From positions 1-64,000 of the forward strand of contig NZ_BMTR01000006.1 of NCBI RefSeq assembly GCF_014649775.1: DNA of 64,000 nt. Direction: 5' to 3'. The notes beneath the pieces were generated by a model, which saw only the letters and a program-made list of their open reading frames with translations, was not told the origin of the DNA and searched no databases. Made by a program: the position numbers and the translations under genes. This document shows, piece after piece, positions 23,861-33,489 of the stretch (its first letter is position 1; each line of letters opens with the position of its first letter). The DNA comes from Streptomyces longisporoflavus. GTDB lineage: Bacteria; Actinomycetota; Actinomycetes; Streptomycetales; Streptomycetaceae.

Positions 23861-25515
23861 GAGGTGCCCTTGCCGGTGCCGCCGAGGTGGGCCGCCCACG
23901 GCATGTTGAGGTAGGCGAAGGATGAAGGGGCGCCGCTGAGACGCTTGTTGAGGAACAGTCGCTCGTGCGGGGAGGCCAGGGGCACCACGGGCAGGTCGGC
24001 GCTGTAGCGCTGCTGTGCCCGGGTGAAGAGCCGGGCCGACTTCGTCGGCTCCGTGGCGGCCCGGGCCCGGTCGAGCAGCGAAGTGACCTCGGGGTCGCGG
24101 TACTTGGTCCAGTTGAACAGGGATTCCGGATCCGTGAGGAGCTGTGCGTACGAGATCGGGTCCGGGATCTCGACGTACCCGAGGACCATGGTCGCGTCCA
24201 GGCCCTTGCGCAGCGAGGCGTCGAAGAAGAGGCCCGACATCTGCGTCGGCTGCAACTGCTTGATGACTATCTTGATGCCGATCCGCTTGGCCCCCGCCTG
24301 GAGGAAGGTGAGGGTCTGCTGCGACTGCTGGTCTCCCGCGGCCATGGCGACGGTCAGCGTGCGCCGCTCGGTACGGGCCTGGTCCACCAGCTTCTCGGCC
24401 TTCTCCACGTCGACCCCGGGCACGGCGGGCAGGGCGTCGTACCCCTCGGCGTAGATGTCGGCTGCCTCGCCGTTCTCCCACACCAGCGGCGGGACGAAGG
24501 TCTTTAGCTTCTGTGCGGCGCCGGCGTACACGTTCTTGATCAGGTCGTCCCGGTCGAGGACGAGCGAGAGGGCCTCGGAAATCTTGCGGTCCGCAAGCGG
24601 TGAGTCCTCGCCGATCGCGGCGATGAAGTTCGTCTGCGCCGAGGGGCCGTGGTAGAGAGTGCCCACGTCGGCGGAGCCGAGGGCACGGGCGCCCGCCGAA
24701 CTGATCTCGTAACTGCCGTCGACCTCGCCGGACAGCAGGGCGCTGGTGAGCGTGGAGCCGTCGGTGATGAACGTGAACCTCAGCTTCTTGATCTTCGGCC
24801 GGAGCGAGGTGTCCCAGTACTCCGCGTTGCGCGTGGCGGTGATGGACTCGCCGGGTTTCCACGACGCCAGCTCGAAGGGGCCCGTGCACATCAGTCCGCC
24901 CTTGGCGCTTCCGTAGGCGCGCCCGGCCTTCTTCACGTACGCGGCTTCGTTGACCGTGCCGAAGCTGGTGGCGAGCCCTTTGAAGAACATCTCGTCGGGG
25001 GACTCGAAGCGGACGGTCACCTGGTGTGCGCCGGTCGCGGTGATCGTCTTGACCCGGGCGAGGAGACTCGCGTTGACGCTCTGCGTCGCGGGGTCCCCCT
25101 GGCGCCGCAGACTGCTGACGACGTCGCCCGCGGTCATGGGGTGCCCGTTCCAGAACCTCACGCCCTTGCGGAGGTTGAGGACCAGCGTCTTGTCGTCGGG
25201 CCTGCTCCAGGAGGAGGCGAGGCCGGGGGCGATGGAGTAGTCGGGCTCCAGCCGCAGCAGCGAGTCGCAGAGGTTGGCCTTGACGGTGCTCGGCGAGTAG
25301 TCGGCGACCTTCGCCGAGTCCAGCGTCCTCGGCTCGCCCATGGGCAGGTTCCAGGTGACGTCGTCGAGGGCGCCCGTGGCGGCGGGCGTGGTCAGCGTGA
25401 GCTTCCGGGGGCCCGGTGCCGGATCGGCGGTGGTGCCCGACGTACAAGCGGTCGCGGTGAGCAGGACGCACAGGGCGCCGCCGGCGGCCGGGGCGGTGAT
25501 TCTGGGAGCCTTCAT
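23857..25515 (-). CDS. Peptide ABC transporter substrate-binding lipoprotein (SBP family 5)
   Basis: A 552-residue solute-binding protein. The signal peptide ends in lipobox LTATAC with lipidated Cys 24, anchoring it to the outer face of the membrane. SBP_bac_5 features include NLRKGVRFWNGHPMTAGDVV (about 112-131) and the C-terminal LPVVPLASPHERLFL region. Family members bind oligopeptides, dipeptides, nickel, or non-peptide amides and sugars, so the ligand is not certain. Its gene starts 121 bases after the CocE-type hydrolase gene in the same direction; linkage with that hydrolase suggests uptake of ester or peptide compounds. Confidence 0.92.
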   Translation of the reverse strand: MKAPRITAPAAGGALCVLLTATACTSGTTADPAPGPRKLTLTTPAATGALDDVTWNLPMGEPRTLDSAKVADYSPSTVKANLCDSLLRLEPDYSIAPGLASSWSRPDDKTLVLNLRKGVRFWNGHPMTAGDVVSSLRRQGDPATQSVNASLLARVKTITATGAHQVTVRFESPDEMFFKGLATSFGTVNEAAYVKKAGRAYGSAKGGLMCTGPFELASWKPGESITATRNAEYWDTSLRPKIKKLRFTFITDGSTLTSALLSGEVDGSYEISSAGARALGSADVGTLYHGPSAQTNFIAAIGEDSPLADRKISEALSLVLDRDDLIKNVYAGAAQKLKTFVPPLVWENGEAADIYAEGYDALPAVPGVDVEKAEKLVDQARTERRTLTVAMAAGDQQSQQTLTFLQAGAKRIGIKIVIKQLQPTQMSGLFFDASLRKGLDATMVLGYVEIPDPISYAQLLTDPESLFNWTKYRDPEVTSLLDRARAATEPTKSARLFTRAQQRYSADLPVVPLASPHERLFLNKRLSGAPSSFAYLNMPWAAHLGGTGKGTS

Positions 25516-25636
25516 GAGGGAGCACCTCGGGGAGGGAGTCGGATCGCTGCGGAAGTGTTCTTTCGGCCGGGTGTGGGGTGCGGGGGAGCCGTCGGAGCGC
25601 GGAGTGCGCGTCGGTGTGCGGGGCGACGCGGGCGGT

Positions 25637-27331
25637 TCAGGGGCCGGTCGGGGGCATGACCGTGACGGTCAGCCGGGACGGGCGGGCGCCGCCGGAGTAC
25701 AGGGTCTGGGTGCTGGGCTTCGTGGTGAGCGCTGTCCAGGGGTTCTCGCCGGTGCCCGGCGCGGGCAGGAAGAGGGGATGGTCGCTGCCGGCCAGGAGCA
25801 GTGCGAGGCGGTGGCCGGGGCGCAGCCGGTAGCCGGTGTGCCCGAGGTCGAGACGGATCTCGTCGGCCGTCCCCGCGGCGCGCACCGCCACCTGGCCTCG
25901 CGCGATCTGATGTGCGCGCCCGTCCGGCCCGAGGTCGACGAGCTTGGCGAATACGTCGAACTCCGGCGCTGTGCCGGTGACATGGAGACAGACGCCGACC
26001 GGGCCCGCCAGATCCAGGGGCTCGCTCACCGCGGGCGCGGAGAATACGAGCACGTCATCGCGGGCGGCCACCGGCGCGAGGTCCGGGTAGGCGTGCAGAA
26101 AGGCGAACGAGTCCTCGACCAGGGAGGGCACCGGTGAGTCCGGGTCGTGCGCCCACTGGGCCGCCTGGTCGTCCCCGGCGGGCGCGTCGGCCAGCGAGGC
26201 GCCCGGCAGCGGGCCGCTCGCACGGGCCAAGTCGGCGAGGTGGAAGGTCCGTTCGGTGCTTTCGGCGGGCGGCCAGGCGGTCGCGGTCCGCCAGTCGGCA
26301 TGGCCGAGTTCCCATGTCACCCTGGACAGCGAGGATACCGGCCGTACGCCCTTCAGGAACACGTCGAAGAAGTCGATGGCCGGGTTCGCGTACTCCGGGA
26401 GCATCCGGGCGAGGGCGTCCTCATCGGTGTTGTGGTTGTCCTCGTCACGGACCGGCGCCTGCGCGAGGCGGTAGTTCTCGTGGTCGACCGCGCCGGCCCG
26501 CAGATACTGCACGGCGTCCCAGCCCGGCCGCGACGCGAGTTCCAGGTAGTCCCGCATGTGCGCCGTGACGATGTTGTCGAACCACCCCACGCAGTGCAGC
26601 ACCGGCACCGGCCGTGCGTCGAAGGGGTGCAGCCCCGGCTGCGTCGACAGGCCGGCCGGCCGGGGCGCCAGCAGGTCGAACCAGAGGGAGCGGGCCCCGA
26701 TGGCGCGGAACGCCTCCTCGTACTGCTCGATGACGGGGCGTCTGGAGCGGTCGACGCGGTAGTCGTAGGAGTCGTTGTCCACCCAGTGGTGGGCGAAGTA
26801 CTCGACGCCCTCCAGCCAGACGGGCGAGGCCTGCCCCTCGGGGTGCCAGATGGTGTTGAAGTCGGCGGCGGTCATCCGGGGCACGATCGCCCGCAGGGCC
26901 GGATGCTGGGCGGCGACGGCGGCCCACTGCGTGAACCCGTAGTAGGAGTCGCCGAACATGCCGACGCTCCCGTCCGACCAGCTCTGGTGGACGATCCAGT
27001 CGATGGCGTCGTGGCCGTCCTGCGACTCCCGCAGGAAGGGCACCGTCGTGCCGCCCGAGCGGAACTTGCCCCGCACGTCCTGCACCACCACCGCGTAGCC
27101 GCGGGCGGTGAAGAGGCGCGCGATGCGGTCGAAGTACACGTAGCGGCTGTTCTTGTCGTAGGGCAGCCGCACGAGCACCGCGGGGAACGCCGCGTCGTCC
27201 CGCGGGTCCGCGGCGAGGCGGGGGAGGTAGACGTCGGTGGCGAGTCGCACGCCGTCGCGCATGCGGACCATGTACTGCCGGGCGGTCTCGGCGGGGGGCG
27301 CCGCGCCGATCCGCTCGAAGGTGAAGGGCAT
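25637..27331 (-). CDS. CocE/NonD family (X-Pro dipeptidyl-peptidase-like) hydrolase
   Basis: A 564-residue alpha/beta hydrolase. ATG 27331 has GGAGAATTCCC just upstream. The N-terminal hydrolase domain shows RMRDGVRLATDVYLP (about 23-37), QDVRGKFRSGG (about 84-94) and the nucleophile motif GMFGDSYYGF with Ser 129. The C-terminal galactose-binding-like (X-Pro DPP C) domain begins near 330 and includes GHTGYRLRPGHRLALLLAG. There is no signal peptide. Family members cleave esters (cocaine esterase), beta-lactam side chains or X-Pro dipeptides. The operon context with a peptide importer and a divergent amidase favours an amide, ester or peptide substrate. Confidence 0.9.
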   Translation of the reverse strand: MPFTFERIGAAPPAETARQYMVRMRDGVRLATDVYLPRLAADPRDDAAFPAVLVRLPYDKNSRYVYFDRIARLFTARGYAVVVQDVRGKFRSGGTTVPFLRESQDGHDAIDWIVHQSWSDGSVGMFGDSYYGFTQWAAVAAQHPALRAIVPRMTAADFNTIWHPEGQASPVWLEGVEYFAHHWVDNDSYDYRVDRSRRPVIEQYEEAFRAIGARSLWFDLLAPRPAGLSTQPGLHPFDARPVPVLHCVGWFDNIVTAHMRDYLELASRPGWDAVQYLRAGAVDHENYRLAQAPVRDEDNHNTDEDALARMLPEYANPAIDFFDVFLKGVRPVSSLSRVTWELGHADWRTATAWPPAESTERTFHLADLARASGPLPGASLADAPAGDDQAAQWAHDPDSPVPSLVEDSFAFLHAYPDLAPVAARDDVLVFSAPAVSEPLDLAGPVGVCLHVTGTAPEFDVFAKLVDLGPDGRAHQIARGQVAVRAAGTADEIRLDLGHTGYRLRPGHRLALLLAGSDHPLFLPAPGTGENPWTALTTKPSTQTLYSGGARPSRLTVTVMPPTGP

Positions 27332-27353
27332 GGGAATTCTCCGGCCACATGAG

Positions 27354-27383
27354 ATACAACGGCGTTGTGTAACGTCGTTGTAT
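27354..27383. promoter_or_regulatory. TetR operator-like inverted repeat before the CocE-type gene
   Basis: ATACAACGGCGTT at 27354-27366 and AACGTCGTTGTAT at 27371-27383 form an inverted repeat with 13-base arms (one mismatch) and a 4-base centre. It lies 23 bases upstream of the hydrolase start and about 90 bases upstream of the TetR start. The same 13-base word occurs reversed in the repeat at 28132-28161. Confidence 0.8.
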
Positions 27384-27468
27384 GACAACATTGCAGCAGT
27401 TCGCCACCGCGTCAACACTCCGTATCGAGGTCGATTTGAGGTCTCGGGATCGATTTGAGGTCGATGAC

Positions 27469-28098
27469 ATGCCGATCGAGGTAGACACAGCCCAGCGGCT
27501 CGACGAGATCGCCGCCGCCACCATCCGGGTGGCCCGCGAGCGAGGGGTGCGCGCCGTGACCATCCGCGCGGTCGCCGAGCAGCTCGGCGGCTCGACGGCC
27601 ATGGTCACCAACTACGTCCCGAGCCGCTCCGATCTGATGGCCAACGCGCTGCGGCACGCGGAGGAGGAATGGGGGCGCGAGGTGGAAGACGTCCTCGAAG
27701 GCACGCGGGGGGCCGAGCGTCTCGCGGCGTTCGCGCGCTGGATGTGCACCACCCGCGACGACGACGAGGTGCTGCGCAGGCTCCTGATGGAGACCGTCGG
27801 TGCGGCGTCGGGGGCGGGCGCGGCTGTCGGGCGCGAGGTCGACCTGGTCCGGACACTGGCGCGTACCCAGCGCGACGAGTTGGAGGAGGTGACCGTCGCC
27901 GCGGGCACGCCGGCCCCGGAGTTGGCGGCGGACGTCCTGCATCTGCTGTTCCGCGGGTACTGGCTCGCCACGCTGGAGGACCCCGAGGGGTGGTCGGACG
28001 AGCGGGGGGCGCGGGCCGTGCTCGCCGCGGTCGAGCTGCTCCAGAGCGGGGCGGCCGAGGGGGGTGCCGGGCCCGGGGAGCGAGGCGCCAAGTCTTGA
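27469..28098 (+). CDS. TetR family transcriptional regulator
   Basis: A 209-residue repressor with the HTH at about 8-60 (TIRVARERGVRAVTIRAVAE and GGSTAMVTNYVPSRSDLMANAL). ATG 27469 is chosen because a GAGG lies at about 27457 and the HTH then starts normally. An ATG at 27382 is in frame, but it lies inside the operator repeat and adds 29 unconserved residues. Its leader contains CGATTTGAGGTC twice (27432, 27451). The related operators at 27354 and 28132 suggest that it controls itself, the leftward CocE-ABC operon and the downstream amidase. Confidence 0.88.
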   Translation: MPIEVDTAQRLDEIAAATIRVARERGVRAVTIRAVAEQLGGSTAMVTNYVPSRSDLMANALRHAEEEWGREVEDVLEGTRGAERLAAFARWMCTTRDDDEVLRRLLMETVGAASGAGAAVGREVDLVRTLARTQRDELEEVTVAAGTPAPELAADVLHLLFRGYWLATLEDPEGWSDERGARAVLAAVELLQSGAAEGGAGPGERGAKS

Positions 28099-28131
28099 CA
28101 AGCCGGGTGCGGGGCGTGACGCTGAGCTTCG

Positions 28132-28161
28132 ATCAAACGCCGTTGTATCACGGCGTTTGAT
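28132..28161. promoter_or_regulatory. Second TetR operator-like repeat, before the amidase gene
   Basis: ATCAAACGCCG at 28132-28142 is a perfect inverted repeat of CGGCGTTTGAT at 28151-28161, with an 8-base centre. The element contains AACGCCGTTGTAT (28137-28149), the reverse complement of the arm at 27354-27366. It lies between the TetR stop and the amidase start, about 130 bases before the latter. Confidence 0.8.
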
Positions 28162-28292
28162 ATCCGCGCGGAGCGGTCCTCCGCCGCGCTTTCCGTACGA
28201 CCGGGCGATCTCCCGGACGCCGGGGCAGTCTCCCGGCCGCCGGACAGACGCCGGGGTGCGGGCGCCCCCTTCCCCAGAGGCGAGAGGCGATC

Positions 28293-29759
28293 ATGGAAAC
28301 CCGGAATCCTGCTGCCGAGCCGTGGCAGCGCACCGCCACCGACCTGGCCGACGCCATCCGCAGGCGCGAGGTCTCGTCCGTGGAGGTCGTACGGTCCTGC
28401 CTCGCGCGCATCGAGCAGACCAACCCGCGACTCGCGGCGCTGGTGGACATCCGCCCCGAGGAAGCGCTGGCCGACGCGCGCCGCGCCGACCGGGACGTCG
28501 CCGCGGGAGTCGAACTCGGCCCGCTGCACGGCGTACCGGTCTCCACCAAGATCAATACGGACCAGCGGGGCCGCGTCACGAGCCACGGCGTCGCCGCCCT
28601 CGCGGGCCGCCCCGCCGAAGGGGACGCGGCCTGCGTCACGGCCCTGCGGGAGGCGGGCGCCGTCCTGCTCGGCCGGAGCAACGCCCCCGCCTTCTCCTAC
28701 CGTTGGTTCTCCACCAACGCCCTGCACGGCCGCACCCTCAACCCCTGGGACGCCACCCGCACCCCCGGCGGCTCCAGCGGCGGCGCCTCCAGCAGCCTCG
28801 CCGCCGGCATGACACCGATCGCGCAGGGCAACGACATCGGCGGCTCGATCCGCTACCCCGCGGCCTGCTGCGGCGTGGTCGGCATCCGCCCCACCGTCGG
28901 CCGCGTCTCCGGCTGGACGCCGCCCGCCTACGCCGACACCCCCGCGGGCCGCCGGCAGATCGACGTCCCGCCCACGGTTCAGGCGTGCGCCGTAGAGGGG
29001 CCGTTGGCCAGATCGGTGGCCGACGCCCGACTCGCGCTGCACGTCATGACCACCCCCGATCTGCGCGACCCGTACGGCATCCCCGCCGCGCCCGTCCGAC
29101 TCCCGGAAGGCGTCAAGGCCAAGGTCACGGTGGTGCGCGGCATCGGCACGGTGAAGAACCACCCCGCCGTCGACCGGGCCGTCACCGAAGCCGCCGCCCA
29201 GCTCGCCGAAGCCGGGCACGAGGTCGAGGAGCTCGACGATCTGCCGCTGCTCGCCGAGGCCGCACGCATCTGGGCCCTGCTGATCTACGAGGACTTCCGC
29301 CCGATGCTCCCGCTGGTGAACGACGTCGGCGACGACGACATCCGCACCTCGCTGCGGTACTCCTTCGGCGCCGCCGCGGCGATCTGGGGCGAGCGCCCGT
29401 CCCTCGAGACGTACATCCAGGGCTGGGCGCGCCGCGCCTCGCTCATCACCCGGCTCCAGCAACTCCTGGGCAACCACCGGGTGTTGCTCACCCCCGTCTG
29501 CGCCGAGCCGGCGTTCGAGCAGGACGCGGACATCGCGAGCCCCGAACGTGCCGCCGAACTCGTCGCGGCCATGTGGCCGATGGCAGCCGTGCCCGTCCTG
29601 GGCTTCCCCGCCGTCACGGTGCCGTCGTCACTGAGCGACGGCCTGCCGGTGAGTGTCCAGCTCATCGGCGGCCGGTACGCGGAGGAGCGCATCCTCGACG
29701 CGGCCCGGGCCATCGAGGACCGCACCCCCCGCTTCCTGCCGCCCCTCGGGACCGGTTAG
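28293..29759 (+). CDS. Amidase signature family enzyme
   Basis: A 488-residue amidase. ATG 28293 is preceded by GGCGAGAGGCG. The Ser-cisSer-Lys triad is visible: Lys 86 in VPVSTKINTD, the cis-Ser in TPGGSSGGASSS (about 161-162) and nucleophile Ser 185 in NDIGGSIRYPA. It hydrolyses carboxamides or aryl esters in the cytosol. It is unlikely to be GatA because no gatC or gatB genes are adjacent. Its promoter carries a repeat shared with the CocE-ABC operon, which suggests one catabolic regulon. Confidence 0.93.
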   Translation: METRNPAAEPWQRTATDLADAIRRREVSSVEVVRSCLARIEQTNPRLAALVDIRPEEALADARRADRDVAAGVELGPLHGVPVSTKINTDQRGRVTSHGVAALAGRPAEGDAACVTALREAGAVLLGRSNAPAFSYRWFSTNALHGRTLNPWDATRTPGGSSGGASSSLAAGMTPIAQGNDIGGSIRYPAACCGVVGIRPTVGRVSGWTPPAYADTPAGRRQIDVPPTVQACAVEGPLARSVADARLALHVMTTPDLRDPYGIPAAPVRLPEGVKAKVTVVRGIGTVKNHPAVDRAVTEAAAQLAEAGHEVEELDDLPLLAEAARIWALLIYEDFRPMLPLVNDVGDDDIRTSLRYSFGAAAAIWGERPSLETYIQGWARRASLITRLQQLLGNHRVLLTPVCAEPAFEQDADIASPERAAELVAAMWPMAAVPVLGFPAVTVPSSLSDGLPVSVQLIGGRYAEERILDAARAIEDRTPRFLPPLGTG

Positions 29760-30620
29760 GGGTCCGGTGCCCCGGCTTACCGGGCGGTCCGAAGGCCGGT
29801 GGCCGGGTGGTGTTTTCTCCCGGTGTCAAGCTTCCTTCTTTTGGCCGGAAGCCGCCGCGGCGCGCTCGAAGGCGGGCTGCCGCACGGGCCGCCGGCCGCA
29901 CCGTGGTGCGCGGTCCTCGGCGGCCCGGTCTCCGCGACCGCGGTCGCCCTGTGGGAACCGCACCGGACGCGCACCCGCCACGGCGTCCGCATCCGGCGCT
30001 GGAGACGGCGTCAACAGGGGCCAAATCAAGCCCAGTTGACAATTCCGGAACGGCTCGGAACCGCCGGTGGCGGTAGCCCGGGAGATTCACGTCGTCACAG
30101 GTCACAGGGTGTGTCCTTGTCGTCACGGCGTGCCGGGGGCCGCGCCGGCCGGTGCGTCCAGTCCCAAGGGTTGAACACGAATTCCACACACCCCCTCTAC
30201 ACGGCGACCCCGATGGTCTAAATTGACCGTGCTTCAGCTGTTCGAGCATGAAGCGACCAACAAACATCAATAGGTCCGGCGCTAGAGGCAGGCGGCAGTC
30301 GCGTCCCCGGCGCCAGACGCGGAAGTTGTCAACACCGGGGCCCGGAAGGGGCCTTGGGTGCGGGGAGCACCCGGGGTTTCGACGGGTTCCCAGGCATGGC
30401 AACTCGAACGTCTGGCAGGTCACGCGAGTCTGCTGCCCGTCGGGGTGGGCTGTGCCGATATCGGCGAGGCAGCCGGGATGTTGCACGCGGAGGGTGGGGG
30501 CCTTCCGCCGGGGGAAGAACGGCGCGACGCGGGAGGCGGGGGCCTCCCGTAGGGGGAAGAAGAGCGCGACTCGGGGGGCGGGGGTCTCCTGAGGGAACCA
30601 GGCGACCTGTGGGGGGTCCG
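29760..30620. other. Long gene-free leader region before the polysaccharide operon
   Basis: No gene is supported in these 861 bases. The section 30160-30300 is richer in A+T than its surroundings (runs such as GGTCTAAATTGACC near 30216 and AACAAACATCAATAGG near 30260) and probably holds the promoter. GTCACAG is tandemly repeated at 30094 and 30101. From 30496 a 42-base unit is repeated. A long structured 5' leader is plausible, but no known riboswitch class was recognised. A weak coding-like bias at about 29800-30000 is too uncertain to call a gene. Confidence 0.55.
30496..30602 (+). repeat. 42-base imperfect tandem repeat in the operon leader
   Basis: Units start at 30496, 30538 and 30580. 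The first two are full length and agree at 35 of 42 positions, each with GGGGGCCT, then GGGGGAAGAA, then GCGCGAC; the third is partial and more diverged. The array ends about 20 bases before the likely GTG start of the first polysaccharide gene. Confidence 0.75.
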
Positions 30621-32099
30621 GTGCAGCAGGGGGAATTAGTCGACCCGTTTCCGTCGGCGCGAGGGCGTCTGACCAACGGGACCATCAGACGACCGGCCAG
30701 TGACTGGGAACAGCGGTACCGCCGTACCGTGATCATCAGCGACACGGTGGTCACCGCCGTCGTGGTGGCGTCCATCGGCATCTTCTTCGGTGCCAGGGAC
30801 GCGGCCAACTGGCACGAGAAGTGGGGCATCCTCGCCTTCGGCACCGAACTTCTGGTGCTGGCGGCGCTCGCGATGAGCCGGGCCTGGGTTCCGGCCGTAC
30901 TCGGCCAGGGCGCCGAGGAATTCCGCCGGCTCGGGCGCTCCCTGTTCACGGCGGTCGTCGTACTGGCGCTCGGCGGGATCGCTCTCACCTCGCGCAACAT
31001 CAAACTCTGGATCTTCGTCGCGGTCCCCGCGATCGCGCTCGTCACCATGACGGCGAGATATCTGCTGCGCCTGTGGCTGCACAAGCAGCGCAAGGAAGGG
31101 CGGTGCCTGCGCCCGGTGCTCGCCGCCGGCAGCCTGGCCACCGTCAGTGACCTGATCGCCCGCACCCGCAAGTTCCCGCATCTGGGCTGGCAGGTGGACG
31201 CGGTGTGCACGACGGACGGTCTCGGGCTCGACGGAGACCGACTCGACGGCGTGCCGGTCGTCGGCCAGCTGACGGACGTCGCGAACCACGTGCACCGCGA
31301 CGGCTACCGCGTCGTCGCGGTCACCCCGGACCCGCACTGGTCACCGGACCGGCTGCAACGCCTTGCCTGGAACCTGGAGGGCAGCGACGCCGAGATGGTC
31401 GTGGCCCCGGTCCTCATGGAGGTGGCCGGACCGCGGCTGCACGTGGACGCGGTGCTCGGAATCCCGCTCCTGCGGGTCAGCATGCCGGCCTTCACCGGGG
31501 GGCGCCGGGTGGTCAAAGGAGTGGTCGACCGCCTCGGCGCCGCGATCCTGCTGGTGCTTTTCGCGCCGCTGATGGTGCTCGTCGGCCTGCTCGTCCTCGC
31601 GGAGAGCCGGGGCGGGGCGCTCTACCGCCAGCGCAGAGTCGGCAAGGACGGCCGCGAGTTCACCATCTTCAAGTTCCGCACGATGGTGGTCGGGGCCGAC
31701 GCGGCACGCGCCCAGCTCGCCCACCGCAACGAAGGCGCGGGGCTGCTGTTCAAACTGCGCCGGGACCCGCGGGTGACCCGGGTGGGAGCCGTGCTCAGGC
31801 GGTACTCGATCGACGAGCTCCCGCAGCTTTTCAACGTACTGACCGGATCGATGTCGCTCGTCGGCCCGCGGCCTCCGCTGCCGGAGGAATCCGCCGCCTA
31901 CGGCCCGGACATCCGGCGGCGGCTCCTGGTCAAGCCCGGCCTCACCGGCCTGTGGCAGATCAGCGGCCGCAGTGACCTGCCGTGGGAAGAGGCGGTCCGG
32001 CTCGACCTGCGCTACGTGGAGGACTGGTCGCTCGCCCTGGACACGGTGATCTTGTGGAAGACGCTGCGTGCGGTGCTCTATGGCCAGGGGGCCTACTGA
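30621..32099 (+). CDS. Polyprenyl-phosphate sugar-1-phosphate transferase (exopolysaccharide initiation)
   Basis: A 492-residue membrane enzyme that starts the repeat unit by moving a sugar-1-phosphate from an NDP-sugar to undecaprenyl phosphate. GTG 30621 follows a GGGGGG run; longer upstream frames are low-complexity Arg/Gly. Residues about 30-150 hold four to five membrane helices and a CoA-binding-like Rossmann part follows (RPVLAAGSLATVSDLI). The catalytic C-terminal domain begins with a helix near 300 and contains YRQRRVGKDGREFTIFKFRT, SIDELPQLFNVLTGSMSLVG and PGLTGLWQISGRSDLPWEE, the PssY/WbaP/CpsE signature. It is the first gene of the 21-gene operon. Confidence 0.92.
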   Translation: MQQGELVDPFPSARGRLTNGTIRRPASDWEQRYRRTVIISDTVVTAVVVASIGIFFGARDAANWHEKWGILAFGTELLVLAALAMSRAWVPAVLGQGAEEFRRLGRSLFTAVVVLALGGIALTSRNIKLWIFVAVPAIALVTMTARYLLRLWLHKQRKEGRCLRPVLAAGSLATVSDLIARTRKFPHLGWQVDAVCTTDGLGLDGDRLDGVPVVGQLTDVANHVHRDGYRVVAVTPDPHWSPDRLQRLAWNLEGSDAEMVVAPVLMEVAGPRLHVDAVLGIPLLRVSMPAFTGGRRVVKGVVDRLGAAILLVLFAPLMVLVGLLVLAESRGGALYRQRRVGKDGREFTIFKFRTMVVGADAARAQLAHRNEGAGLLFKLRRDPRVTRVGAVLRRYSIDELPQLFNVLTGSMSLVGPRPPLPEESAAYGPDIRRRLLVKPGLTGLWQISGRSDLPWEEAVRLDLRYVEDWSLALDTVILWKTLRAVLYGQGAY

Positions 32100-32172
32100 T
32101 GCGCGGGGTGCGTCGCCCGCCGGGCGCGCGGATCGCAGGCCGTGGGGGCCTGCTTGGGGGGATGGACGGGGT

Positions 32173-33478
<1,306 letters not shown>

Positions 33479-33489
<11 letters not shown>

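Noticed and set aside
27382..27468. Upstream ATG start for the TetR gene at 27469
   Set aside because: It lies inside the operator repeat and adds unconserved residues; the second ATG has a better ribosome site.
29799..30221. Possible 140-residue protein after the amidase gene
   Set aside because: Part of it has GC-biased third positions, but there is no ribosome site, no recognisable family, and other frames look similar. Kept as gene-free region.
30300..30480. Riboswitch (for example c-di-AMP type) in the operon leader
   Set aside because: GC-rich paired segments are visible, but I could not match any conserved riboswitch core; a covariance search would be needed.
30248..30592. A 114-residue Arg-rich reading frame with a 14-residue repeat
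   Set aside because: Third codon positions include many A and T bases, unlike every real gene here, and composition is low-complexity. It reflects the 42-base DNA repeat rather than a supported protein.
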